A stretch of DNA of 64,000 nucleotides from Thinopyrum elongatum (lineage: Eukaryota; Streptophyta; Magnoliopsida; Poales; Poaceae). Shown one piece after another: positions 1 through 9,530 of the stretch. A model generated the notes under the pieces. The model saw only the letters and a program-made list of their open reading frames with translations, was not told the origin of the DNA and searched no databases. Within the stretch, counting starts at the first letter, position 1; every line of letters starts with the position of its first letter. Both the position numbers and the translations under genes were made by a program. The DNA lies in the NCBI GenBank assembly GCA_011799875.1, contig CM022302.1:178242942-178306941 (forward strand), in the 5' to 3' direction.

Positions 1-2818
1 TATCCAGGTTGCAAAAAGAAATATTCCAGGTTGAGTGCCACCCTGGCGCTTCTCAGATTTAAAGCAACAAACGGTCTATCAAAGAAGGGCTTCACAGAGA
101 TGTTAGGTCTTTTCAAAGAAATTCTTCCAGAAGATAATGTGCTCCCCAGAAGCACGAATGAAGCGAAGAAAATTGTTTGCCCATTGGAACTTGAAGTACA
201 AAAGATACACGCTTGTGTGAATGATTGTATATTGTACCGTGGTGGGTATAAAGATTTGCGTGCATGTCCCACATGCAAGCATGCATGATACAAGCGCAGG
301 AGAGCAAAGGACAAGTACAAATTGGATGACGAGATCAAGACAGGCATCCCGTTCAAGGTTGTTTGGTACTTGCCTTTAATTCCAAGGTTGAGGCATTTGT
401 TTGCAAACCCTAGAGAGGCAAAGAGGTTGCGGTGGCATCATGATGAGCGAATTGCGGATAAGTATATGAGTCACCCGAAAGATGGGGCTCAGTGGGAATT
501 AATCGACAACAAGTTTGAAGACTTTGCCAAGGATCCTAGAAGTATAAGGCTCGGGGAGTGTAATGACGGGATGAATCCTTTTGGCGATATGAGCACCAAT
601 CACAGCACATGGCCGGTGCTTCTGTGCATATATAACCTAGCTCCTTTGTTGTGTATGAAGAAAAAATACATTATGATATCAATGATTATCCAAGGTCTGA
701 AGCGACCTGGAAATGACATCGACATTTACTTTCAGCTACTGGTAGAAGAACTGCAGACAGTGTGGATAGATGCACCTGCTGTAAAATGTTATGATGCTTA
801 CAGAAAGTAGATTTTTGATCTACATGCAATGCTAGTGCACACCATTCAAGATATGCCAGCATTAGGCAACACATCGGGGCAGAAAACAAAGGGAGATGTA
901 GGGTGTGTCACATGCATGGATAGGACAGCTAGCAGAAGACTTCCCAAGTCGCACAAAACCGTGTATTTGCGTCATCGTAGGTTCTTACGGAAAAATCACC
1001 CATACCGAAAGATGAAAGCTAAATTTGATGGTACGACAGAGGTAGGTGTGGGCCCAAGACCCTGTGATGGGGAGGTGGTCCACATCATGGCTAAACAAAT
1101 TAATGTTGTGCTTGGCAAGAATCACCATTTGACGGTGAAACAAACACCCAAGGGTCAAGTGTTTAAGAGGAAATCGGTGTTCTAGAAATTACCTTACTGG
1201 GAGATTCTACATGTACGTCACTGCATCGATGTCATGCACATAGAGAAGAACGTATGTGAAAGCATCCTTTGTACTCTGCTCAAGATTAACGGTAAAAGAA
1301 AGGATGGTGAGGGTTCACGGCTCGATATGCTTGCTGATCAATCAAAACTCAAGAGTGAAGCAGAAGATGATGACAAATTCATCAAAGCTCGCCAGAGTTA
1401 CAATTTCAGTACAAAAGAAGCAACACAGTTCTTCGACTATTTGTTGTCAATTAAGACACCCTCTTCCTACTCCGCAAACATCAGAAGTCTCGTGGATGTG
1501 AGCTCAGGTAAAATGAAGTTGGGACACATGAAGTCACATGATTGCCACGTAATGTTGACACAAATCCTCCTGGTGGCCATCAGGAATCTGATGGACAAAG
1601 ATATAAGAAACACACTCATTGAGCTCTGTGATTTCTTCAACCAACTATGGAAGAAAGTTGTAGATCCTGAAGAGTTGGATCATATGCAAGATGATATTGC
1701 AAGAATATTGTCCACCCTAGAGATGTTTTTCCCACCGTCATTCTTTGATGTCATGGTCTATCTCACTGTGCACCTTGTCGATGAGATAAAGTATTGTGGT
1801 CCTGTGTTTCTTCGCAACATGTATCAAGCGGTTCATGGGAATACTAAAGCGCTTTTGTCGGAACCGAAACCATCCAGAGGCAAGCATCCTACAAGGTTAT
1901 ACCGCGGAGGAGGTGGTTGAGTTTTGCACCGAATACATGAAACAAAGACCTATAGGTTTGCCCCTCTCTCGCCACGAGGGAAGGCTAAAAGGTAAGCCGG
2001 TCCTTGCTGGCACGCAAATGGCTGCACCCGGAGAATTGGCAGAGAAAGCCCATTTGATGGTACTGCTTAACAACCCAGTTCTCAGTGCTTATGCCGAAGA
2101 ACACTTGGCGGAGATACACCGAAGCTTCTTACCAATGGTGGCTTCATCAGATGTGGAGATGAAGGAGCACACTAAGAACTACACCAAATGGCTGAAGAAT
2201 CGTTTGGCACAAGGATCCATCGATGACATTGCTACGTGGTTGGCACAAAAGCCATCACCTACGGTGTTGACGTACCAAGCATATGACATAAATGGATACA
2301 TGTTCTACACTGACGAACCTGATCAGAAGACCTCATATTAGAATAGCTTTGTTCGAATATTATGCATGACTGTAGACGAAGCTGATAAAAGGGTATACTA
2401 TGGAACCATCAAAGAGATTTGGGAGCTTGACTATGTGAAAGTTAAGGTGGCATTATTCAGGTGCGCATGGATCCCTCTTGGTCATGTAAAGGTTGATGAT
2501 TACAGGAAGACCTGTGTAAACAGGACAACGATGGCATATCATGCGGACCCGTTCATTCTTGCCAGCGATGCTACCCATATTTTCTTTGCGGAAGACCCCT
2601 TGCATAAGAACTGCCATGTAGTGATGCATGGGAAGAGGAGGGTACTGGGTGTCGAGGATGTTGCCGATGAGGACGAGTACGATGAATTTGCTGAGTTGCC
2701 AGCCAAGGGATCACGCACCTGTGTAACAGAGCAGCGTAAAATCATCAGAAAACCCAAGTTCATTCGGGGTCAACGTAATGATCCCAGTTCCCCCATGTAC
2801 ATGGGAATTAAGCCATAA
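1..2818 (+). pseudogene. CACTA (En/Spm) TNP2-type transposase, 5'-truncated and broken
   Basis: This is the transposase gene of a CACTA element; such proteins bind the element ends and cut DNA in the nucleus. The window edge removes its start. The reading frame can be followed in pieces: 31-288, 322-810, 829-1185 and 1234 to about 1820 in one frame, then about 1820-2341 and 2366-2818 in another. The first pieces carry the TNP2 (Transposase_21) pattern, including a CPTC metal-binding motif near 265-280 and DVMHIEKNV near 1230. The middle resembles DUF4218 (YLRNMY-like stretch near 1815), and the end resembles DUF4216 (PFILASD near 2550, DDE-rich tail). In-frame stops lie at 286, 808, 1183 and 2339. 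A frameshift near 1820 fits a small deletion between the NMY and RFMGIL motifs. The gene is dead but recent enough to read. The second gene of the same element probably starts at 17,994. Confidence 0.9.
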
Positions 2819-3061
2819 GACTAGTCTTTATGCCTACCCTGCAACTTAATTCGTTCAATTTAGAACTGTCGCATGTACTGAATTTGTGAGTTATGCCCGG
2901 TTTTTTTGTTGATGTAAGAACCGTTAATATGTTGACCTTGATATGCTGTCAGCACAGGCAATGAATATTAACTATTTTTTGTTATTATTATTATTATTAT
3001 ATCATAGAGGTAGCACAATCAATTGATCTCACTACAGTATGTGTGAACAAAAATATGGAAT
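2819..3061. other. CACTA spacer after TNP2
   Basis: AT-rich sequence directly after the transposase stop, with a short ATT microsatellite near 2985-3000. No gene was seen. Confidence 0.5.
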
Positions 3062-3465
3062 CTGGTTTGCGAATAGCACACGGTTCATTGATGAAAGTCA
3101 TGTGCCGACCAAACCCCGCCCGCGATCTGAGTCGTGCTTTCTGATTGGCCAGAACCCAAACCCCACGGATCATACATCTGCACCGTTGGATGCTCCTTGA
3201 TCGAACGGCGATCCTCATCCCTTTCGACAGCACATGCAGTTCAGGTTCATGTAAATGTTTTCAAATAGCACACGGTTCACTCACGAAAGCCGTGTGCCTA
3301 CCAAACCGTGGCCGATGCCCCCCCCATGCAACGCACGCGATCTGAGTCATGCGTTCTGATTGGCCAGAACCCAAACCCCACGGATCGTACGTCTGCACCG
3401 TTGGATGCTCCTTGATCGAACGGCGATCCTCATCCCTTTCGACAGCACATGCAGTTCCGGTTGTA
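3062..3465 (+). repeat. Two tandem copies of a CACACGGTTCA spacer unit
   Basis: Two units of about 190-210 bp lie head to tail (about 3,050-3,240 and 3,250-3,465). Both contain TAGCACACGGTTCA, then CTGATTGGCCAGAACCCAAA, then a GCACCGTTGGATGCTCC stretch. A third copy lies at 16,880-17,085, on the far side of the Gypsy insertion. The CACACGG-rich start resembles subterminal repeats of CACTA elements. The small ORFs called here are shadows of the repeat. Confidence 0.75.
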
Positions 3466-3529
3466 ATTTTATTTTTATGCACAAAATGCACGTTAAACTC
3501 AAAAAATGTCTTAAATATAGCTAATGATA

Positions 3530-3925
3530 CCTGAAATGTGCTAGAAAATCAAACCCGTGGTATAATGGTGATTGCGTACCGTGGAAATTTTTATCAGGCC
3601 AAACGCTGAAGTCACCGGCCACTGGAGTTTGAATTGACACGTCTCCTTTTGGAAACCATGATCCTTGAGATGCTCTGGTTTGGAAGGAGCAATCATCAAA
3701 ACTTGTGCCAAACTTTACCAATTTTTTTCCACGGGGTCGTGAGAGCACGCCACGGGCACACATCAATTTTGATGATGTCCGGACTCCATCTAAATTTCCT
3801 GTGATTAAAATACCAACTAGGCCTACGCCAGTGGCCGCACCTCGCGGCCAAAATGTTTGAAACTTCTCCCCGCTTCTCGAACAAACGGATGAAAACTCGC
3901 AAAGCGACGCACAAATGATTTGTAC
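3530..3925 (+). repeat. Duplicated CACTA spacer block, copy 1
   Basis: About 390 bp that recurs in the same orientation at 16,255-16,655. Shared landmarks in order are AAATCAAACC, CTCCTTTTGGAAAC, AACTTGTGCCAAACTTTACC, GTGAGAGCACGCCAC, AAATACCAAC, GGCCTACGCC and AAAGCGACGCACAAATGAT. The two copies flank the MITE cluster and the Gypsy element. No coding potential was seen. Confidence 0.75.
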
Positions 3926-3937
3926 ACCTTCTTTGCT

Positions 3938-4209
3938 AGGCTGATCGTAATGGGAGTATCATAGCTAGTATCATGCATGCCAACTAGGCAATTCTGATGA
4001 GCTATCATAGAATTAAATGAAGAAAGAGAGGGTTAAGTATCATATCATGATACCGTATCATAATAAATGCTATGCTACTATGTGTCATGCATGACAATAA
4101 ATAAAATACTACATGATACTAACTTATGATACTATGCGCGCATTACGGAGGTAGTATCATATACTAGTATCATATGCATGATACTAGTATATGATACTCT
4201 CCATTAGGC
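3938..4209 (+). mobile_element. MITE of the GTATCATA-rich family, copy 1
   Basis: About 270 bp with imperfect terminal inverted repeats (left GTAATGGGAGTATCATA, right TATGATACTCTCCATTA) and many internal GATAC/GTATC palindromes. Copies of the same family lie at 4,812-5,083 (inverted), 5,084-5,144 plus 15,649-15,847 (split) and 15,844-16,140. It has no ORF; its superfamily was not determined. Confidence 0.7.
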
Positions 4210-4522
4210 TGCTTCCAATGCATTGGTGCTTACATGAGGTGCTAAGCATATTAAATACTTTAGCAACTAAAGACCCCAATGCATAGGTGCTTAACTTGTT
4301 GGTGCTAAGTATCCTTCATTTAATGATTTTGCAACTAAAGTTCTTCATGCATTGGTGGGATTCTTCCATTTAAGTGTTTTGCCTAGCTAGGTTCTCGCGC
4401 TTGGCATTGTTTTCTTCCTGGGGTCACCACACTCATCTCTCTCCTCTTAATTACCTTGCCACATCAGATTTTTTGCCTACATGGCAACCTTAGCACCTGT
4501 ACAAGGTGGAGCATTGGGAGGG
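4206..4522. mobile_element. MITE with CTTCCAATGC ends
   Basis: About 315 bp with imperfect inverted ends: CTTCCAATGCATTGGTGC on the left and GGTGGAGCATTGGGAGG on the right, each followed inward by a GGTGCTAAG copy. It is non-coding and abuts the neighbouring MITEs on both sides. Confidence 0.6.
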
Positions 4523-4526
4523 TTAG

Positions 4527-4812
4527 ACTAGTCACAATGGGTATAGTAACTTAGACTAGTAACATGCATATGTTACTAGTCTATGTTACTACCTCTATAG
4601 TGGGGAGTAACATATGTGTGGTGTCATGCAACACTTCATTTATTAGGTTGTAGACTCATCTTGTCTTGGTATGTGTGATGTTACAGTAACTAGCTATGTT
4701 ACCACATGACTCTCTTTCCTCATTAATTACTTACCACATCATCTATTTTGCCTAGAGATGTGTGATGTTACCACCTATGTTACCCCCACTATGGGTAGTC
4801 TTACAACCAGCC
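4527..4812. mobile_element. MITE with GACTAGTCACAATGGG ends
   Basis: About 285 bp. The left end GACTAGTCACAATGGG pairs imperfectly with the right end CCACTATGGGTAGTC. Inside is ACTAGTAACATGCATATGTT and repeated TGTTAC motifs. This type of short element is common in Triticeae; a remnant with a similar left end lies near 32,232. Confidence 0.6.
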
Positions 4813-5083
4813 TTATCATATACTAGTACCATGCATATGATACTATAGTATATGATACTACGTCTGTAATGCGCGCATAGTATCATAAGTTAGTATCTTA
4901 GGTTGCCTTATTAATTGCCATGCATGACACAAAGTAGTACGACACTTAATATGATACGGTATCATGATATGATACCACACCCTCTCTTTCCTCATTTAAC
5001 TGTGTGCCACTACATCATCCAAAAAGTCTAGTTGGCATGCATGATACCGCTTATGATACTCCCATTACGATGAGCCTTAGGGT
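4812..5083 (-). mobile_element. MITE of the GTATCATA-rich family, copy 2, inverted
   Basis: Nearly the reverse complement of the MITE at 3,938-4,209, including the GATACGGTATCATGATATG core and the terminal TATGATACTCCCATTACGAT. Together the two copies form a large inverted repeat around two other MITEs. Confidence 0.7.
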
Positions 5084-5144
5084 GGCCATATAGTGGGGGT
5101 ATCATAGCCGGTAGCATGCACTCGGGAATAGAAAATATGATGAT
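5084..5144 (+). mobile_element. Left part of a MITE split by the Gypsy insertion
   Basis: The sequence reads GGTGGCCATATAGTGGGGGT followed by ATCATAGCCGGTAGCATGCA and stops at the Gypsy LTR. It resumes after the other LTR at 15,649. The last five bases, ATGAT (5,140-5,144), are the left copy of the target duplication. Confidence 0.75.
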
Positions 5145-6065
5145 TGTCGCGGGAAACCATGGCCACCTATGGGGCCAAGGGTCCCCTTTGCTGGTTCAGC
5201 AGGGGGGATGTCGCGTTGCACAAAGAGCAGAAGAACATGGGGCAGCACGGCAGAGATCACATGGGCAATTTTACCCAGGTTTGGGCCGCCGCGAGGTGTA
5301 AAACCCTACTCTTGCTTTGGTGGATTGATGGTGGAAAAGTGGTGGTGGAGCGTAGTACACTTGCCCGGCAGGCTCGCCCTGGGGAGGCAGTGACTACGCG
5401 CGTACGAGCGTGGGGGTGTTCAACTTTCCAACCCTTGATACGGTTGCCATGGGCCTCCTTTTATAGGTTAAGGGGTCACCACAGTGGCAAAATAGTCATT
5501 ATGCACTGATAAGATAGCCAACAGTGCTATCATAACTAATTTTGCAGGCTGACAGAGTGCATTAAATGCACCGCTCAACGTCACATCGTTGCTCGCCTGG
5601 CAAGCCTTGCCGGGCTCGTCTTGCCAGCTCCATGCCTGCTTGCTTGACACGTCGCAGGACGGGTGTCATCTGTAGGTATTACCTGTAGAAAGAGGCCGCC
5701 ATGTGGTGAATGGCTGCCACTTAGTCACTTTGCGGCTTGACACTGCATTGATCAACGACGTGGGTCATGGTGAGATGGCTTGGTGAGGTGTCTTCGCCCT
5801 CGTGAGTCCCGGCAGGCCCTGCCGGGACGTCTTGAATGCTTTCTTCCGGGGGAGCCCTTGTCCTTGCCAGGTCCGCCTGCCCGGCAAGGGAGGCTTTTCT
5901 CCTGGTTGTGCTTGCTTCTCTGTCTTGGTCTTGGCCTTCTTAATCTGCCTCCTGGTTCTTTAAAGATCTTGGTCTCTTGTATCTTGACACGGCCTTGGTG
6001 TTGTAATCTTATTCTCGTGCCTGTGCACAGTCAGGGCAACAGACCCAGGGTTTATTGCACCGACA
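5145..6065 (-). repeat. Gypsy LTR, left copy (3' LTR in element orientation)
   Basis: 921 bp, starting TGTCGCGGGAAACC and ending TGCACCGACA on the plus strand. It contains a 14-bp stretch (CCGGGCTCGTCTTG, near 5,607-5,620) missing from the other LTR, and several short CCGGCAAG/CTTGCCGG palindromes. Chance ORFs on both strands are not genes. Confidence 0.93.
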
Positions 6066-6476
6066 GAAGCCCCTGGGCCTGCCCCGATCGCGCTGCTGGG
6101 CGTCGTTGGGGTAGGTCCTAATAAGTGCACAGGCAGGGGCGCTGAAGAGGCTGATCTCTTGGAGTTTTCTTTGCTTCTTCATTAATCTTGATTCTAGGCC
6201 AGTTTCCGGTTTTGCCATGCGTCATGTAAAGCCAATCGTGGTGGGGCCATCTTTGCAATGGCCCGTGAATGACTTTAACGCATGGGGTAGAAACTTCCAA
6301 TTTACTCTTCCCACCACGCCCTTATCCTTAGCCACGTATGCGGCATGCATCGCGCGGGGTAGGTAACGGAGGCGCGTGGCACGGGAGAGCATCAAGGCGA
6401 GGGCCCGGTCTTCTTGAATTGGCAGAGAGGGGCGGCGATTGCTTGTTGAGGGAGCGGCTCCCTTTCTTGCTCCACC

Positions 6477-6483
6477 TATAAAA
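6477..6483 (+). promoter_or_regulatory. TATAAAA box on the antisense strand of the Gypsy element
   Basis: CCTATAAAAGGAGG, a strong plant TATA context, lies about 75 bp before an ATG at 6,556. It points in the plus direction, opposite to gag-pol. A start of transcription near 6,510 would be expected. Whether it is used is not shown. Confidence 0.45.
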
Positions 6484-6555
6484 GGAGGGGCGGAGGGAGA
6501 GCCGAGCCATCCATCACCGGATCCTTTCTTCTCCTGTTTCTGCCTTTTGTTGGTC

Positions 6556-7035
6556 ATGTTGAAGAGAAGGGCCCGGGGCCAAGCTCCGGGCTCCAGCTTG
6601 CGCCTAGAGTTGTTGAGTATTGGCGTTCGGGGAGTGAGCCTGATCCATGCTCGGAGAAGGCGTCGTGGACGGGCTGCTCGTAGTGCAGGAGATACCAAGC
6701 TCTCCCGTTGTGAGGGAATGCTTGCTCCTTTTGCCACGGTCGTCTGCCCATTGGGTAGTGCGGTGTCCAGCCTCGGGTCACCGCCGCTCGTGGTCTTGGC
6801 GATCGGGTCCTTGGCGTCTCTAGGGCGTGCCCGGGAGGCAGGGCTGGGAATCATCGGTAAACCCAGTACTACCCCATCCAGGAGCCGTGGGGATGATGTC
6901 GACGAGAGGCGCGCCTTCCTGCTCGCCAAGGCGGGGAGGGGCGTGTCCCGAGCCCCCTGGCCGTCTTGGTCGCTCGCCGTCTCTCCGGGGAAGGCGTCGG
7001 GCTGGAGTCCTGGCGCTCCCCGGAGGCGATGGTGA
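6556..7035 (+). CDS. Antisense ORF 1 in the Gypsy 3' region, unknown function
   Basis: An open frame of 159 codons from the ATG at 6,556; the frame is open further upstream to 6,439, but the TATA box at 6,477 makes 6,556 the likelier start. The product would be Arg/Ser/Pro-rich, with a basic stretch near residues 30-45 and a hydrophobic segment near residues 60-95 (about 6,735-6,840). No known domain was recognised. Some Tat elements, such as Grande of maize, carry an ORF antisense to pol at this position, and this may be an equivalent. It overlaps the next ORF in another frame, so one of the two may be the product of a frameshift or splicing. It could also be a chance frame in GC-rich DNA. 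Confidence 0.3.
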   Translation: MLKRRARGQAPGSSLRLELLSIGVRGVSLIHARRRRRGRAARSAGDTKLSRCEGMLAPFATVVCPLGSAVSSLGSPPLVVLAIGSLASLGRAREAGLGIIGKPSTTPSRSRGDDVDERRAFLLAKAGRGVSRAPWPSWSLAVSPGKASGWSPGAPRRRW

Positions 7036-7525
7036 TGGAGAGAAAACGAGGGAAGGCGGAGAAGGCGGGTGGTGGGAGGTCAGGTCGGATTACGATGGCG
7101 TGGATGCCTTCGCCTCCGACCGAGGACCTACCGCCTCATCTTTCCGCTCTTCCCCTCCCTCCCTGGCACCATCATCACCAGCCTCCTTGGGTGACAGCCG
7201 GGGAGGGATGTTCCCTTGGTGTCTTCGCCTCCCCTCCAGCAGTCTTCCAGCTGAGCTTTGGTGGATGACTCCACCGGGGCCCAAGCCGGGGCTTCTTGCT
7301 GGTCCTGGAGGTGTTGACCAGGGAACGCCGCCCTGCTCCCGCGCTCCTCCTTCGCAGCCTCGCCACTCCCGGTCTTGTCAGGCTGCGCCAGGTGGGTTGC
7401 GACGGGACCGGGATGGGCTCCTACTTGGGTGCCCTTTCTCGTCTTTTCCTCCTTCCACCACAGTGCCTGGTGGAGGGAAAACAAAAAGAGGAGATTACAG
7501 GGCACTTATCTTTTTTCAATCTTAA
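6827..7525 (+). CDS. Antisense ORF 2 in the Gypsy 3' region, unknown function
   Basis: An open frame of 232 codons overlapping antisense ORF 1 by about 200 bp in a different frame. The product is rich in Ser, Pro, Gly and Arg with no recognised motif. It ends about 170 bp before an AATAAA at 7,696. A minus-strand frame (6,222-6,929) also runs through part of the area, which shows how readily GC-rich sequence gives open frames here. This may be the second half of one broken gene together with ORF 1, or chance. Confidence 0.25.
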   Translation: MPGRQGWESSVNPVLPHPGAVGMMSTRGAPSCSPRRGGACPEPPGRLGRSPSLRGRRRAGVLALPGGDGDGEKTREGGEGGWWEVRSDYDGVDAFASDRGPTASSFRSSPPSLAPSSPASLGDSRGGMFPWCLRLPSSSLPAELWWMTPPGPKPGLLAGPGGVDQGTPPCSRAPPSQPRHSRSCQAAPGGLRRDRDGLLLGCPFSSFPPSTTVPGGGKTKRGDYRALIFFQS

Positions 7526-7695
7526 ACTTGCCGGTACTTGCCAAATTTTAGTTCAAATAATGTAATCTCTCGAGTCCATGTCTGTGTTCTGTAAGGTTTG
7601 TACTTGTATGACCAACATATTAACGAAAAATATGAACCTTGCTGGGAACTCATGCATGTATATGTCATGCAGAGGTGAAATGCCTCTTTATTTTA

Positions 7696-7701
7696 AATAA
7701 A
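7696..7701 (+). terminator. Possible polyadenylation signal for the antisense unit
   Basis: AATAAA in an AT-rich stretch (7,540-7,710) that follows the GC-rich ORFs. It also has TTTGTACTTGTATG-like sequence near 7,597, as in plant 3' ends. A weak call on its own. Confidence 0.25.
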
Positions 7702-8276
7702 CGAGTTTTCCCCGGTAGGCTATCCTGCCGGTACCCTTTCTTCGTTGACGGGGAACTAAGCCTACCGGCAAGAAATAGAGGGACCAGCCCCCCGCCAACT
7801 TCTTTTCATCAAAGGCCACTACGACCATCTAGGCCGACGCAACGTTCGAGCCAGGGACGGGAGCACCTAAGTTTCGAAGAGTGGCGGGGTTTTCCTATGC
7901 ACAAGTTTTAGCTTATAGAACACTTATGGACAAGAGGTAGAACTTATCTATTTGGTTCTCCGGGGATCGCAGCGTTGGTTCATCTCCCCATCTTCCTGCA
8001 GAAACCGAGTTCTCGGTAGGAACCTGTAGCTTTATGCAGATGAGAATGATGCAGTATGCGATCCAATCTATATGCATATGCAAATGCTCATGAAATTCTT
8101 ATGCAAATGCTCTTGGAATGCTTATGCATGCATGCAACTTGGTTGGGAGCCCCCCAGCACTTTGTTTATTTCTCGGGTGCTCAGGGTCATCGCCTGGCTT
8201 TGTACAAGGGTTACATGCAACTGAGGCAAGGCCTGTACAAAAGGGTGGCTGCCGGTTAGGGCCCGACAGCCGTGCA

Positions 8277-9530
8277 TTATGGGAAGAACTTGCGGAGATG
8301 CTCAATATTCCATGAGTTTTGCAATTGAATGCCATCTCTGGTGTCCAGACGGACTGCGCCAGGTCTAGTGACTCGTACTACCCGGTAAGGGCCTTCCCAC
8401 TTCGGCGTCAACTTGTTTGTACACTTGGCGGACTGAACGCGCCTAAGGACAAGGTCGCCTTCCTCAAAACACCGGGCATGAACCATGCGTCTATGATAGC
8501 GACGCAGGGCTTGCTGATAGCGTGCAGCACGCGTAGCAGCCCGGAGACGGTTCTCCTCGAGTAGCACAGCATCGTCACGCCGGTGCTGATCTTGCACTAC
8601 TTCATTGTAGGCAAGCACTCGAGGCGACCCGTAAATGAGTTCCGTGGGGATAACCGCTTCCGCCCCATAGACCAGGGAAAAAGGAGTCTGCCCGGTAGCT
8701 CGATTTGGTGTCATTCTGAGGGACCATAGAATTACCGGCAGCTCATCGATCCACCGCCTGCCGTGCTTCTGCAGCGTATCAAAGGTTCTTTTTAGTCCCC
8801 GCAGCACTTTAGTGTTTGCCCTCTCAGCTTGCCCATTGCTTCTGGGATGTGCGACAGAAGCAAACGAGATCTTGCTTCCGAGGGCATGAACATATTGCAT
8901 GAAGGCGCGGCTCGTGAATTGGGTGCCGTTGTCGGTAATGATCCTTGCTGGGATTCCAAAATGACACACCAAATCTTTCAAGAAGTTGATAGCTGATTGA
9001 GCAGTCACATTTCTCACGGCAGCATCTTCCGGCCACTTTGTAAACTTGTCGATAGCAACGAACAAGAATTCAAAGCCCCCAATCGCTCTGGGAAAGGGCC
9101 GAGGATATCGAGCCCCCAGACCGAAAATGGGCATGATAAAGGGATTGTCTGAAGAGCTTGGGCAGGCGGGTGGATTTTCTTGGAATGGAACTGACAGGCT
9201 TCACATTTGGTGACTAGCTCAACCGCATCTTGGAGGGCTTTGGGCCAATAGAATCCTTGCCGGAATGCTTTCCCAACCAGCGCCCTTGATCCAATGTGGG
9301 AGCCGCACATGCCTTTGTGTATCTCAGCCAGCAGTTCCTTCCCTTCTTCCCGGCAGATGCACTTCAATTTCACACCGTTGGGCCTCCTTCTGTATAGAGT
9401 GTCATCGACAAACCGGTACATACTGGCCCTCCGGGCTACTCTTTCAGCCTCATCTTGGTCATTGGGGAGTTCTCCGGTTTGGGGAAAGTGAACTATGTGC
9501 CTTGCCCAAGTTGGAGCCTGGGCTCGGCAA
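8277..9530 (-). pseudogene. Gypsy integrase, frameshifted
   Basis: Integrase joins element cDNA to the host chromosome. The N-terminal zinc-binding part is in 9,421-9,014 (HKGMCGSHIGSRALVGK, then CEACQFHSKK), followed by the first catalytic Asp in WGLDILGPFP. The frame then shifts near 9,080 and continues in 9,134-8,277 with GGFEFLFVAIDKFTKWPE, the second Asp in ITDNGTQF and the Glu in NGQAERAN, so the D-D-E triad is split across the shift. A C-terminal stretch with KWEGPYRV is typical of Gypsy integrases; no chromodomain was seen, as expected for Tat. A second shift near 9,510-9,540 separates it from RNase H. Both shifts fit single-base losses, the one near 9,080 in a C run. Confidence 0.92.

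Larger units (their letters stand above)
6066..8276. other. Gypsy region between integrase and LTR, outside gag-pol
   Basis: About 2.2 kb without retroelement domains. Its middle (6,430-7,530) is strongly GC-rich, unlike the AT-richer flanks, and holds overlapping plus-strand ORFs that run antisense to gag-pol, described separately. A perfect polypurine tract next to the LTR was not recognised; the adjoining minus-strand sequence CCCAGGGGCTTC is the best candidate. Confidence 0.6.
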
